From assembly GCA_031549495.1 (NCBI GenBank), contig JAVBPS010000041.1:62001-126000 (forward strand): DNA of 64,000 nucleotides, in the 5' to 3' direction. Position numbers and translations under genes: made by a program. Below are positions 8,445 to 17,397 of the stretch, piece after piece (position 1 is the first letter of the stretch; the number at the start of each line of letters is the position of its first letter). This stretch comes from JAVBOW01 sp031549495 (GTDB lineage: Bacteria; Bacteroidota; Bacteroidia; Bacteroidales; Rikenellaceae). A model generated the notes under the pieces. That model ran no database searches. It saw nothing but the letters and a program-made list of their open reading frames with translations, and was not told the DNA's origin.

Positions 8445-11400
8445 ATGAAGAAATCTACCAATCAACGGACTGGCAGCGGTTCACTGGCCCGGCATCTGCG
8501 GGGATGGTGCGCGTTGGCGGCACTCACCCTGGCGTTGCTGCCTGCGACACTGAAAGCGCAAACGCTGTCGCTCGACATGAAAAACGTCCCCCTGAAGGAG
8601 GTTTTCGCGAGTGTGGAGAAGAATAGCGGTTACCGCTTCCTGTACAAGACCGACGATATCACCGGCGTTACGGCAGGCCCTGTCTTTGTCACCAATTCCG
8701 GGATAGAAGCCGTAATGGAGCAGTGCCTGGCAGGCACGCAACTCACGTACGAGAAGGACGGCAACCTGATCATCGTGCGCAAGAAAGACACGCCGCCCGC
8801 CCAAAAAGTCTCCATCGGCGGCCGTGTGACCGACCAGAACGGGATGGGCGTGGCCGGCGCGACGATCGTCGTGGAGGGTACCAACACAGGGACCGTCACG
8901 GACGCTTCGGGCCGCTACAAACTCGAAACCTTCGGCCGCCCGGGCACCGTACTGTCGTTTTTCCAATTGGGTAAAGAATCCCGGCAGGTAACGTACACCG
9001 GCCAGAGCGACATCAGCGTCGTGCTCCGGGAGGACGAGACGCTGCTGGAATCGATCGTGGTGACCGGTTACCAGGATATCAAGCACCGGCAATCGGCCAG
9101 CGCCGTCACGACCGTCCTGGCCAAAGACATCCGCATGGACGGCGTGTCGACCATCGACCAATGGCTCCAGGGCCACGTCGCGGGCTTGACCGTGACCATA
9201 CCGTCGGGCGAACCGACCGTCACGCCGAAAATCCGTATCCGCGGTAACTCCACCATCAACGGCAACAAAGCCCCGGTGTGGGTGGTCGACGGGGTGATCC
9301 TCGAACAACTCGTCCCCTTCACCGCCTCCGACCTGAACTCCGAGGACGCCGAATACCTGATCGGTAACGCCATCGCCGGCCTGAATCCGCAGGACATCGA
9401 GACGATCACGGTGCTCAAGGACGCTTCGGCCACCGCCATCTACGGGATCAAGGCCGCCAACGGGGTGATCGTCATCTCGACCAAGAGCGGCTCGGCCGGT
9501 GCGCCGCGCATCTCCTACTACGGCGATTTCGCGTTCAACGCCCGCCCGTCATACAACCAGTTCGACCGTATGAATTCGCAGCAGCGCATGGAGCTGTCGA
9601 AGGAGATCGCCGACGCCGGGTTCGTCATCCGCGCGGCCCCCGTCACGGCCGACTCCTACGAGGGGTTGTTGCAGATGCTCTACCGCAGGCAGATCACCCA
9701 GGAGCAGTTCTCTTCGCAGGTCATGGCGATGCAGACCCGCAACACGGACTGGATGGACCTGCTGTTCCGCAACACGTTCTCCTACGCGCAGAACCTGAAC
9801 GTCTCGGGCGGCACGCAGAACGTGAAATATTATTTCTCCGCCGGTTTCAACAACACCCCGGGCGCCGTCCGCGGTTCGGACAACAAGCGTTTCACCTCGC
9901 TGGCCAAGATCGACGTGAAGGTCAACAAATGGCTCGATTTTATGGTCAAGATGGACTACAACCTGGTGGACAACACCGGCTACCACAGCTCGGTCAAACC
10001 GTTCGATATGGCCTATAAATATTCGCGTACGCTGGCGGCCTACAACGAGGACGGCTCCTACCACGTTTACGACCGCGCCAACGCCGGCGTCTATTACAAC
10101 CTGCTCAAGGAGTTGGACCAGACCGGCAAGTCGGCCCGCAACAACGATTACAGCGGCTTGCTGAGCCTGAACATCAAGATCGCCAAGGGACTCTCCTATA
10201 ACGGGGTCTTCTCGCTGAGCAACGGCAACAGCTCCACGCGCGACTGGGCCACCGACCGCTCCTATTACATCTCGAACCTGCGCGGCTACGAGTACCAGGC
10301 TTACGCGGAAACGGATTCGAAATACATCACCTCGAAATTGCCCTACGGCGGTATCCTCAGGCAGGGCTACGTGGGCCAGCGGGGATACACGGTGCGCAAC
10401 ATGCTCAATTACGTCGAGACCTTCTGCGATGTGCACGAGGTGAACGTCACGGCCGGCAGCGAGATCCGCTCCAACAAATACACGGGCGTCACCACCACCG
10501 GTTACGGCTGGAATCCCGACTACGGCGACAAGTTCATGCCGGTGATGACCTCCAATTTCGTAAGCGGCTACGTCAACACGGGCGCCCTGCTTCCGGTGAA
10601 CAACAATCCGCCCCCCACCAACGTGGCGTCGTTCCTGGCTTCGGCGATCTACTCCTACGACAAGCGCTATGTGATCAACGGCAACGTCCGCTCGGACGCC
10701 GCCAATAAATTCGGGACCAACCCCAAATACCGTTGGCTGCCCACCTGGTCCGTGGCCGGCAAGTGGATCGTCACGGGCGAGCAATTCATGCAGAAGGCCA
10801 GATGGGCGGACGAGATCGCCCTGCGCGCCTCCTACGGCCTGCAAGGCAACATCCACGAGGACTCGACCCCCAACCTGATCGTCAAGACGGGCCAGCGCGA
10901 CCCCGTGAGCGGCCTGGACTATTCGACCATCGTACGCCTCCCCAACCCCGACCTGCGTTGGGAAAAGACCAGATCGTGGGACGTGGCCATCGACTTCTCG
11001 CTATTGCGCAACCGGGTGAAGGGTAGCTTCGACATCTACAAGAAACACACCTCCGACCTGATCATGTCCAAGGACGTGCCCTCCTCCACCGGCCGCACCT
11101 ACATCTATATGAACAGCGGCGAGATGGACAACACCGGCTTCGAGGGATTCATCAACGTCGAAGTGATCCGCGCCAAGAAATGGGATTGGCGCGTGGGCTT
11201 CAACTTCGGCCGCGACGTGAACCAGGTAACCCTGGCCAACACCGACGCCTACACCGTCACCGAGGAGGTCACCATGCGCCTTGCCGGTAACTACCCGGCG
11301 CAGGGCCAGCCCGTGGGGACCCTTTACTCGTACCGTTTCGCCGGCCTCTCGCCCGACAACGGCCTTCCGCTCTTCTACGCCAAGGACGGCAGCAAGGTGC

Positions 11401-12011
11401 ATTTCGGCGCGACGGACCTGATGGAACTGGTCGCTTGCGGCTCGATATTCTCCAATCTGGCCGGCGGTTTCGACACCCAGGTCACCTTCAACCGCGCCCT
11501 GTCGCTGTCGGTGGCGTTCACCTATAACCTCGGCGGCGCCCGGCGTCTGCCGACCTACTACGAGGACACGTACCACGTACTCCCCGATCCGCTCTACAAC
11601 GCCTCGACCGCTTTGGCCAAGCGCTGGAAGAGCACCGGAGACGAATACCGTACCAAGATTCCCGCCATCACGGACTACGAGCACCTCAGGGAACTGGCCA
11701 AGAACCCCGACCTGGTGGCCAAAGGGAATACCCTGCTCGCCGACTACAACTACCCCACGGTGCTGTATAACAACAGCGACGAGCGGGTGGTGAGCTCCGA
11801 CTTCCTGCGCCTGCGCATGATCGCCCTGAGTTATACCCTGCCGAAATCCCTGCTGAGCAAGGTGCGCATCCAATCCGCGCAGCTGCGCCTGCAGGCCACC
11901 AACCTGCATGTGTGGGCCAGCAGCAAATGGAACGGCCTGGATCCCGAATCGTACCAGGGCGCGTACCCCGTGCTTCCGGTCTACAGCCTCGGCGTAAATA
12001 TCACCTTCTAA
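8445..12011 (+). CDS. SusC/RagA-family TonB-linked outer membrane transporter with STN signalling domain
   Basis: 1188 residues. The signal peptide ends at LKAQ (about residue 39). An STN domain follows (about 42-115, LDMKNVPLKEVFASVEKNSG), then a carboxypeptidase-D-like domain (about 122-205, GRVTDQNGMGVAGATIVVEG). The plug contains SIVVTGYQ, IRIRGNSTING and LKDASATAIYGIKAANGV, the SusC/RagA signature. The remainder is the beta-barrel, ending in an aromatic residue (VNITF). With the SusD downstream it forms the lidded importer for large ligands. The STN domain shows it also signals to the FecR encoded just upstream. No glycosidase is encoded in this unit, so the ligand may not be a polysaccharide. 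Confidence 0.95.
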   Translation: MKKSTNQRTGSGSLARHLRGWCALAALTLALLPATLKAQTLSLDMKNVPLKEVFASVEKNSGYRFLYKTDDITGVTAGPVFVTNSGIEAVMEQCLAGTQLTYEKDGNLIIVRKKDTPPAQKVSIGGRVTDQNGMGVAGATIVVEGTNTGTVTDASGRYKLETFGRPGTVLSFFQLGKESRQVTYTGQSDISVVLREDETLLESIVVTGYQDIKHRQSASAVTTVLAKDIRMDGVSTIDQWLQGHVAGLTVTIPSGEPTVTPKIRIRGNSTINGNKAPVWVVDGVILEQLVPFTASDLNSEDAEYLIGNAIAGLNPQDIETITVLKDASATAIYGIKAANGVIVISTKSGSAGAPRISYYGDFAFNARPSYNQFDRMNSQQRMELSKEIADAGFVIRAAPVTADSYEGLLQMLYRRQITQEQFSSQVMAMQTRNTDWMDLLFRNTFSYAQNLNVSGGTQNVKYYFSAGFNNTPGAVRGSDNKRFTSLAKIDVKVNKWLDFMVKMDYNLVDNTGYHSSVKPFDMAYKYSRTLAAYNEDGSYHVYDRANAGVYYNLLKELDQTGKSARNNDYSGLLSLNIKIAKGLSYNGVFSLSNGNSSTRDWATDRSYYISNLRGYEYQAYAETDSKYITSKLPYGGILRQGYVGQRGYTVRNMLNYVETFCDVHEVNVTAGSEIRSNKYTGVTTTGYGWNPDYGDKFMPVMTSNFVSGYVNTGALLPVNNNPPPTNVASFLASAIYSYDKRYVINGNVRSDAANKFGTNPKYRWLPTWSVAGKWIVTGEQFMQKARWADEIALRASYGLQGNIHEDSTPNLIVKTGQRDPVSGLDYSTIVRLPNPDLRWEKTRSWDVAIDFSLLRNRVKGSFDIYKKHTSDLIMSKDVPSSTGRTYIYMNSGEMDNTGFEGFINVEVIRAKKWDWRVGFNFGRDVNQVTLANTDAYTVTEEVTMRLAGNYPAQGQPVGTLYSYRFAGLSPDNGLPLFYAKDGSKVHFGATDLMELVACGSIFSNLAGGFDTQVTFNRALSLSVAFTYNLGGARRLPTYYEDTYHVLPDPLYNASTALAKRWKSTGDEYRTKIPAITDYEHLRELAKNPDLVAKGNTLLADYNYPTVLYNNSDERVVSSDFLRLRMIALSYTLPKSLLSKVRIQSAQLRLQATNLHVWASSKWNGLDPESYQGAYPVLPVYSLGVNITF

Positions 12012-12024
12012 AACCGACACCGAC

Positions 12025-13575
12025 ATGAAAAAGATATCGTTTTTCTTTTCGATAGCCGCCGTCTGCGCGCTTTTGGCATCCTGCGACCATTTCCTGCGCG
12101 ACCAGCCGGGCGACCTGCTCGTTCCGCACAGCGTGAACGAATTCCAACAGGTGCTCTACGGCGAAGGCTATCCCCGCTCTTTCGACAAAGACGCGGATTG
12201 GATCAAACTCTGTACCGACGACGTGGAGATGGGTGAACTGGAATGCGATGCATTATTCCAGCCCGCAGAGAAGGCCTCCGACCTGACCAACGGCGAGGGT
12301 AAGCTGGCCTATACCTGGCTGCAGAACTACAACTCGCAACTCTACGACAACAACTGGTCCGCGCGTTACAGCAACATCCTGGGCTGCAACACGGTGATCC
12401 AGGCCCTGCCGGACATAACGTACGCCCCGGTGGAGGTGAACAAGTACAACCTGCTCGCCGCCCAGGCTTACGCCCTGCGGGCCTACCACTATTTCTGCCT
12501 GGTGAACCTCTACGCCCTGCCGTGGTCCGAGGCCAACCTCGACAAACCGGGCGTGATCCTGCGCACCTCGCCCAACGTCGACGTGGAACCCAAGAGCCGC
12601 GCCTCGATCGGCGACATTTACGCCCTGATCAATTCCGACCTCGAACTGGCCATGGAATATATGGCTAAGACCTTTCCGTCAGCCAACAAGAACCTTATCT
12701 CCGGTGCGGCGATCCAACTGCTCCGCAACCGGGTCGACCTGTTCCAGGAGAGGTGGGACAAGGTGATTGAGGAGGGCGAGTACTTCCTTTCGCTCAACCC
12801 CTCGATCAAGAACCTCTCCACGGTTGCCGAAAGCAAAATGGGCATCGAGGAAACGGGCAACTTCTTCATCATGGACATGGCGCAGAACCCCGAGATTATC
12901 TTTACTTTCGGCACGTCGAGCAGCGATTATTATTACATCAGCGGCACTCTGCCTTCGGTGAAACTCGGCTTCCGCGTGTCGGCCGGCTCACCCGGCGCGC
13001 TGTGGGATAAGTACGAAACGAACGACCTGCGTTCGCTGGCATGGTTCGAACAGGATCTGTATTCCGAGGGTAACCCGTACTGGGGGCTCCCCAGCTATTG
13101 GGACTATTTCAATCATTACCCGCTCAAATATTCTTCAGTAGTTACGGGTAACTACCGCGAAAACTGGCGCACGGTCGAGGTCCTGCTCAACGTGGCCGAG
13201 GCTTACGCCCGCAAGGCCAGCGGTGTGAGCACCGAGGCCATCGACCTGCTCAACAAGCTGCGCCAGAACCGTTTCCGTACGGCTGGCTATGTAGCCAAAA
13301 AGGCTTCCGATTTCGCCGACAAACAGGCTTTGGTGAACTTCGTATGGGACGAACGGCGCCGCGAGCTCTGCTTCGAGGAGGCGATGCGTTTCTGGGATAT
13401 GCGCCGCCAGGGCATGCCCGCCCAAAGCCACAAATTCTACTCGACGCTCACTAACTACGAAACCTACAACCTGCCGCAGGGTTCGGGGAACTACGTGCTC
13501 GCCATTCCGACCTCCGAGACCAAGTACAACAGCGACCTGGCGCAGAACGCCCGGGATATCATCACCCCCCAATAA
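12025..13575 (+). CDS. SusD/RagB-family outer membrane lipoprotein
   Basis: 516 residues. The lipobox is LLASC with Cys20, giving a lipid-anchored surface protein. The N-terminal SusD part shows YSNILGCNTVIQALPDI, then the TPR helix AAQAYALRAYHYFCLVNLYALPW. The C-terminal RagB part includes ENWRTVEVLLNVAEAYAR and VWDERRRELCFEEAMRFWDMRRQG, which are hallmark segments of the family. It starts 13 nt after the SusC stop. It would form the ligand-binding lid over the SusC barrel. Ligand not predictable. Confidence 0.95.
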   Translation: MKKISFFFSIAAVCALLASCDHFLRDQPGDLLVPHSVNEFQQVLYGEGYPRSFDKDADWIKLCTDDVEMGELECDALFQPAEKASDLTNGEGKLAYTWLQNYNSQLYDNNWSARYSNILGCNTVIQALPDITYAPVEVNKYNLLAAQAYALRAYHYFCLVNLYALPWSEANLDKPGVILRTSPNVDVEPKSRASIGDIYALINSDLELAMEYMAKTFPSANKNLISGAAIQLLRNRVDLFQERWDKVIEEGEYFLSLNPSIKNLSTVAESKMGIEETGNFFIMDMAQNPEIIFTFGTSSSDYYYISGTLPSVKLGFRVSAGSPGALWDKYETNDLRSLAWFEQDLYSEGNPYWGLPSYWDYFNHYPLKYSSVVTGNYRENWRTVEVLLNVAEAYARKASGVSTEAIDLLNKLRQNRFRTAGYVAKKASDFADKQALVNFVWDERRRELCFEEAMRFWDMRRQGMPAQSHKFYSTLTNYETYNLPQGSGNYVLAIPTSETKYNSDLAQNARDIITPQ

Positions 13576-13602
13576 TCCGGCAACCGCAAAAACCGAACGA
13601 AT

Positions 13603-14538
13603 ATGAAACGATACCTGAACAAGATATGGCTGCTGGCGCTCGCATTGGCGACGCTGGCCTCCTGCCAAAAGGACGACATCACGCCGCAGGAGCCCCTGAC
13701 CGACCCCCAATATGTGCTGCCGCAGGGCGAGGAGGGCTCGGCCGACGCGATCATCTACGACATCAACCAGAAGTACGGCTCCTACATCCTGTATAAGGAT
13801 ATTACGGACAAGGATATCCTGCGCATGTGGACGAGCGTCTGGAACGCCCAGTACGTGCTGGTCGACCCGGTGGCCGACCAGGCGGCGGTGAAGGCCGTGG
13901 CGACCCTGCTGCGCGACAGCGTCTACTACCGCGCCGACCCCGGGTTCGCCAAGACCCATTTCCCCTACAAGATCGTGCTGGCCAAAGAGTTCAAAAGGCT
14001 CAGCGGCACCTCTTACAGTGAGGTGGACACCATTTTCAACGGACAGAACCTGCTGGCGATAGGCAAAGTCACCACCGCGATGACCACGATGACCGACGCG
14101 CAGAAGGTGACCCTGGTGTTCAAGATGAACCGCGCGGTCTACAACAGCTTCTACTCATGGCTGCCCGTCAAGCCGGTCGCGTTCAACGCTTCCGCTCCCG
14201 CCTCCGCCCCCACCGTAACCGGTTCGCCGGAGGCCGGCCACGGCTGGTCGACCGCCAACCACCGCATGTGGACCGCCGGTTTCCTGTTCGGCAACAACGG
14301 CGGGACGACCACCACCAAACCCAATGCGGGCGTGGAGCTGTGCGACTACGTGATGATGCTCACCACGATAAAGGCCTCCGAGATCAACGACCGGCTGCGG
14401 TGCTACCCGATGCTCAAGATGCGCACCAAATTGCTCTACCCCTTCCTGAGGGACGAACTGAAGATAGACGTTATCGGCACCCAGAACCGCAATTGCCCCA
14501 CGAGCAAACTGCCCGCCGACTTTTTCGAGAACCTGTAA
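13603..14538 (+). CDS. Uncharacterised lipoprotein of a SusCD locus
   Basis: 311 residues; lipobox LASC (Cys22) followed by an acidic stretch (QKDDITPQE), which suits surface export in Bacteroidota. I do not recognise the family with confidence. The region DAIIYDINQKYGSYILYKDI is laid out like the beginning of the putative zinc metallopeptidase lipoproteins (Peptidase_Mx1) often found beside SusD, but no HExxH motif is present here, so any such relation would be to a non-peptidase variant. The middle has a long helical part (AAVKAVATLLRDSVYY), and a low-complexity Ala/Pro/Ser stretch lies near residue 195. It starts 27 nt after susD and 2 nt separate its stop from the TlpA-like gene, so it is in the operon. 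Probably a surface partner of the SusCD complex. Confidence 0.75.
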   Translation: MKRYLNKIWLLALALATLASCQKDDITPQEPLTDPQYVLPQGEEGSADAIIYDINQKYGSYILYKDITDKDILRMWTSVWNAQYVLVDPVADQAAVKAVATLLRDSVYYRADPGFAKTHFPYKIVLAKEFKRLSGTSYSEVDTIFNGQNLLAIGKVTTAMTTMTDAQKVTLVFKMNRAVYNSFYSWLPVKPVAFNASAPASAPTVTGSPEAGHGWSTANHRMWTAGFLFGNNGGTTTTKPNAGVELCDYVMMLTTIKASEINDRLRCYPMLKMRTKLLYPFLRDELKIDVIGTQNRNCPTSKLPADFFENL

Positions 14539-14540
14539 CG

Positions 14541-15659
14541 ATGAAAAAATTCTTATTTCTATTACCCGCCGCATTCGCCTTGCTCGCCTCCTCGCCGGGT
14601 CCTGAAGTCCGCATAACGGGGACCTGGACGGGTGAGGGGAGTGAAGGCGCCACGGTCTACCTGATGCGCCAGCAAAAAGACGGGACGCTCGCGGCGGTCG
14701 ATTCCACCCGGGTGAAGGAGGGGGCGTTCAGCTTCTGCGGCCCGCAGGTCTGCGACAAGCGGGTCGTGCTGGCCGACAAGGCGAAAAAAGACGTCATGCT
14801 CTGGGAGCGGCCCGTCAACGTACGGATCGAGACCAAGTATCACGGCGAGGGCGAGAAACGCCGCCCCAGCACCTGGATAGAAGTGGACGGCGACCCCGAG
14901 CAGGATGTGCTGCGCAGCTCCGAGATGCTGGGCCTGGCGCAACTGGTCGTGTCGCTCGGCGGCCCGATGACGCTGGCCAAGGAGACCGATCCGGTGGTGA
15001 TCGACTCGTTGCTGCGGCAGATCGAACAGGCGAACGTCGAGATGAAAGCGCGCATAAAGAACCTGCTCGACTCGACCACCAACCGCTACGCCTCGACCGT
15101 CGCGATCACCAAACTCATCGTGGGCACGGAGCCGCTGGAAACGGCCAAGGCGTATTACGACCGTCTTTCGCCCCAGGTCAAATCGTCCGACGCGGGCAAA
15201 ACCCTGCTCCAACGGCTGCAGGACGAGGCGCAGATCGCCGTGGGCGGTACGGCCCCCGACATCGAGCTGCCCGGCCCCGACGGCCAGGCGGTCAAACTCT
15301 CTTCGCTGAAGGGAAAATATGTGCTGCTCGATTTCTGGGCGTCGTGGTGCAAGCCCTGCCTGGCCGAAGCGCCCAACGTGAAGGCGGTCTATGAGAAATA
15401 CCGTGCCAAAGGCTTCGAAGTCTACGGCGTGTCGATCGACGATAAAGCCGAGCCGTGGAAACGCGCCATCCAGGTCAACGGACTGGGGTGGATCCACGTC
15501 AGTTCGCTCAAGGGCTGGAAATGCCCGGCCGCGGTACGCTACGGCGTGACGGGCGTCCCCGCCACGTTCCTGATCGACCCGCAGGGCAAGATTATTGCAG
15601 TCAACCTGCGCGGGGAGAGGCTCGCGGCCAAAATGGACGAGATTTTCGAGGGGAAGTGA
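14541..15659 (+). CDS. TlpA/ResA-like periplasmic thiol-disulfide protein with N-terminal DUF4369-like domain
   Basis: 372 residues from the ATG directly after the upstream stop; this start gives a signal peptide ending near LLASS. The N-terminal half (about 22-235) is a beta-rich DUF4369-like domain followed by helices. The C-terminal half is a thioredoxin fold: APDIELPGPDGQAVKLSSLKGKYVLLDFWASWC, active site Cys270-Lys-Pro-Cys273, and the cis-Pro segment GVTGVPATFLID. Such proteins keep periplasmic cysteines reduced. With the next two genes (thioredoxin-like protein and DsbD) it makes a complete reductive chain. The context suggests that the ligand or partner of this SusCD system depends on thiol chemistry, which is inference. 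Confidence 0.9.
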   Translation: MKKFLFLLPAAFALLASSPGPEVRITGTWTGEGSEGATVYLMRQQKDGTLAAVDSTRVKEGAFSFCGPQVCDKRVVLADKAKKDVMLWERPVNVRIETKYHGEGEKRRPSTWIEVDGDPEQDVLRSSEMLGLAQLVVSLGGPMTLAKETDPVVIDSLLRQIEQANVEMKARIKNLLDSTTNRYASTVAITKLIVGTEPLETAKAYYDRLSPQVKSSDAGKTLLQRLQDEAQIAVGGTAPDIELPGPDGQAVKLSSLKGKYVLLDFWASWCKPCLAEAPNVKAVYEKYRAKGFEVYGVSIDDKAEPWKRAIQVNGLGWIHVSSLKGWKCPAAVRYGVTGVPATFLIDPQGKIIAVNLRGERLAAKMDEIFEGK

Positions 15660-15673
15660 TTTCCTGTTTGTAT

Positions 15674-15748
15674 TTCTGAACGCAGTGAAAAATCTTGGTC
15701 TGAATTGTTTCAGCACAGCCCGACCAAGATTCTTCACTTCGTTCAGAA
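15674..15748. repeat. Hairpin repeat, family A, copy 1
   Basis: Inverted repeat with 27-nt arms (15674-15700 and 15722-15748) that differ at two positions, and a 21-nt loop. One arm reads TTCTGAACGAAGTGAAGAAT. It fills the gap between the TlpA-like and thioredoxin-like genes. There is no U-run, so it is not a classical terminator. Related hairpins lie at 17237, 19552 and 63397. Confidence 0.8.
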
Positions 15749-15818
15749 TGACAAAACGATATTTTTTGATTTTTAATCCGGGCGATGACGGTTTGAGCCG
15801 TCCGCCGATCATTTAGTT

Positions 15819-17228
15819 ATGAAAAAGACAATCGTTTTAATTGCAGCCCTCTGGTGCGGTTTTTCGGCCGGCGCCCAGGGCATCGAATTTTTCAAGGGCA
15901 GCTACGCCGAGGCGATGCAGAAAGCCAGGGCGGAGGACAAACTCATCTTCATCGACGTCTACACCACCTGGTGCGGTCCCTGCAAGGCGATGGCCGAAGA
16001 GGTCTTCACGCAGCAGCAGGCGGGGGACCTCTATAACGCGAAGTTCATCCCCTTCAAAGCGGACGCGGAGAAGGCGGGCGACGGCTTGCAGATCGCCAAG
16101 AAATTCGACGTTTCGGCCTACCCGACCCTGCTGTTCGTCAACGGCGACGGCGAGTTGGTCTACCGCTTCCTCGGCGGGCGCGACATAGACGGCCTGCTCA
16201 AAGAGGGCGACAACGCCCTGAAGGCCGCCGAGGCCTATCCCCGGCTGAAAGAATACGACGCCAAGTACAAAGCCGGTGAGCGCGGTGCGGCCTTCCTGGA
16301 CCAATACGCCACCCTCAAAGAGGCGTCGGGCCTGGACTGCAGCGACATCCTCTCGGATTATTTCGCCGGTTTGGACGACGAGGCGCTGTTCGCCCCCGCC
16401 AACGCCAAGCGGATCGAGAACATGATGGTCTACTATCCCGCGTTGGCCCGCCGCCTGATGGACCGCCTGTTGGCCGAATATGCGAAAACGGACAAGGACG
16501 ACAAGCAGTTCCAGAAGGCCAACAAGGCCGTAGGCAAGTACCTCAGCGCTTCGATCAAATACGTCACGGTCATCGACGACCAGGCCGCGTTCGACGCGTT
16601 GCTGGGCCTGCGCCGCGAGTTTTACACCATCGAGGGCAACCGCGCCAGCATCGTGGCGGCCATGCTCGGCGGCGGTTTCGTCTACCTGCCCGAAGAGATG
16701 CTCAAACTGGACTACTACGGCGGCAAGATGAAGGAGAAGGAATTCCTCGACACGTTCGACGCCTACATCGCTGTGGTGCCCGACACTTTCCGCAAGAACG
16801 ACGAGCAATTCCAGGCTTCGATGGACGCCATGAACGAAAAGATCGCCGCGGCCGGGCAGGCCGGCGACGAGAAGGAAGTGCGCAGCCTGAAGGGTATGCG
16901 CGGCATGATCGAGGCGGTCGGCCTGATGGACAACCTCTACCTTTCCACCAGCCTGGTCGAGCAAATCGAAAAATACGACCTCTTCTATACCGGCCCGCGC
17001 GATGCGGCCTATACGGCCAAGGTGGCCGGATGGTACGTCTGGCTCAACGGCATATCGCCCTCGGCCAAGACGGCGGATTACGTGGCCGGCAAGCTGATGG
17101 ACATGGGATGCGAGGGCGATGCCGTGACCGTGCTGCAACTCGGACTCGAAAAGGGCCGCAAAGGCAACGACGTGCAGCCCGAACATATCAAGGCCTGCGA
17201 GGAAAAACTCGCCCGCCTGCAAAAATAA
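15819..17228 (+). CDS. Periplasmic thioredoxin-domain protein
   Basis: 469 residues. The signal peptide ends near SAGAQ (about residue 19). The thioredoxin domain is N-terminal (about 22-130): AEDKLIFIDVYTTWCGPCK with active site Cys52-Gly-Pro-Cys55, then VSAYPTLLFVNGDGE with the cis-Pro. The remaining 340 residues are mostly helical and repeat-like and have no motif I recognise; they are probably a partner-binding module. It follows the TlpA-like gene across a hairpin repeat, and DsbD comes next, so it is a plausible direct electron acceptor of DsbD. Confidence 0.88.
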   Translation: MKKTIVLIAALWCGFSAGAQGIEFFKGSYAEAMQKARAEDKLIFIDVYTTWCGPCKAMAEEVFTQQQAGDLYNAKFIPFKADAEKAGDGLQIAKKFDVSAYPTLLFVNGDGELVYRFLGGRDIDGLLKEGDNALKAAEAYPRLKEYDAKYKAGERGAAFLDQYATLKEASGLDCSDILSDYFAGLDDEALFAPANAKRIENMMVYYPALARRLMDRLLAEYAKTDKDDKQFQKANKAVGKYLSASIKYVTVIDDQAAFDALLGLRREFYTIEGNRASIVAAMLGGGFVYLPEEMLKLDYYGGKMKEKEFLDTFDAYIAVVPDTFRKNDEQFQASMDAMNEKIAAAGQAGDEKEVRSLKGMRGMIEAVGLMDNLYLSTSLVEQIEKYDLFYTGPRDAAYTAKVAGWYVWLNGISPSAKTADYVAGKLMDMGCEGDAVTVLQLGLEKGRKGNDVQPEHIKACEEKLARLQK

Positions 17229-17236
17229 TATCTTCC

Positions 17237-17310
17237 GTCCCGCCGGGCGAAGCCGGGACATCTCAGACAGTTGGTTTGAGGTGTCCCGGCTTCGCCCGAG
17301 AGGGCGGGAC
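17237..17310. repeat. Hairpin repeat, family A, copy 2
   Basis: Inverted repeat starting 8 nt after the thioredoxin-like gene. Left arm 17237-17265, right arm 17277-17310 with one 5-nt bulge. The core GGGCGAAGCCGGGACA pairs fully. The loop region CAGACAGTTGGTTTGAG is almost the same as that of the copy at 63397. Confidence 0.8.
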
Positions 17311-17331
17311 AAGGAATGAATGATTTTTTTG

Positions 17332-17339
17332 TAATTTTG
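17332..17339 (+). promoter_or_regulatory. -7 promoter element for dsbD
   Basis: TAATTTTG is an exact TAnnTTTG match, 59 nt before the chosen dsbD ATG and just downstream of a hairpin repeat. It suggests dsbD can be transcribed apart from the SusCD operon. The -33 element is not clear. Confidence 0.5.
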
Positions 17340-17397
17340 TGGAGATTTGTATCGGATTGACGTTTTAGAGGTTTTTTTGAATTTTCAATCGAATAGT

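Noticed and set aside
17237..17310. Family A hairpin as the terminator of the SusCD/redox operon
   Set aside because: No T-run on either side. It may still affect RNA stability, so it is listed as a repeat only.
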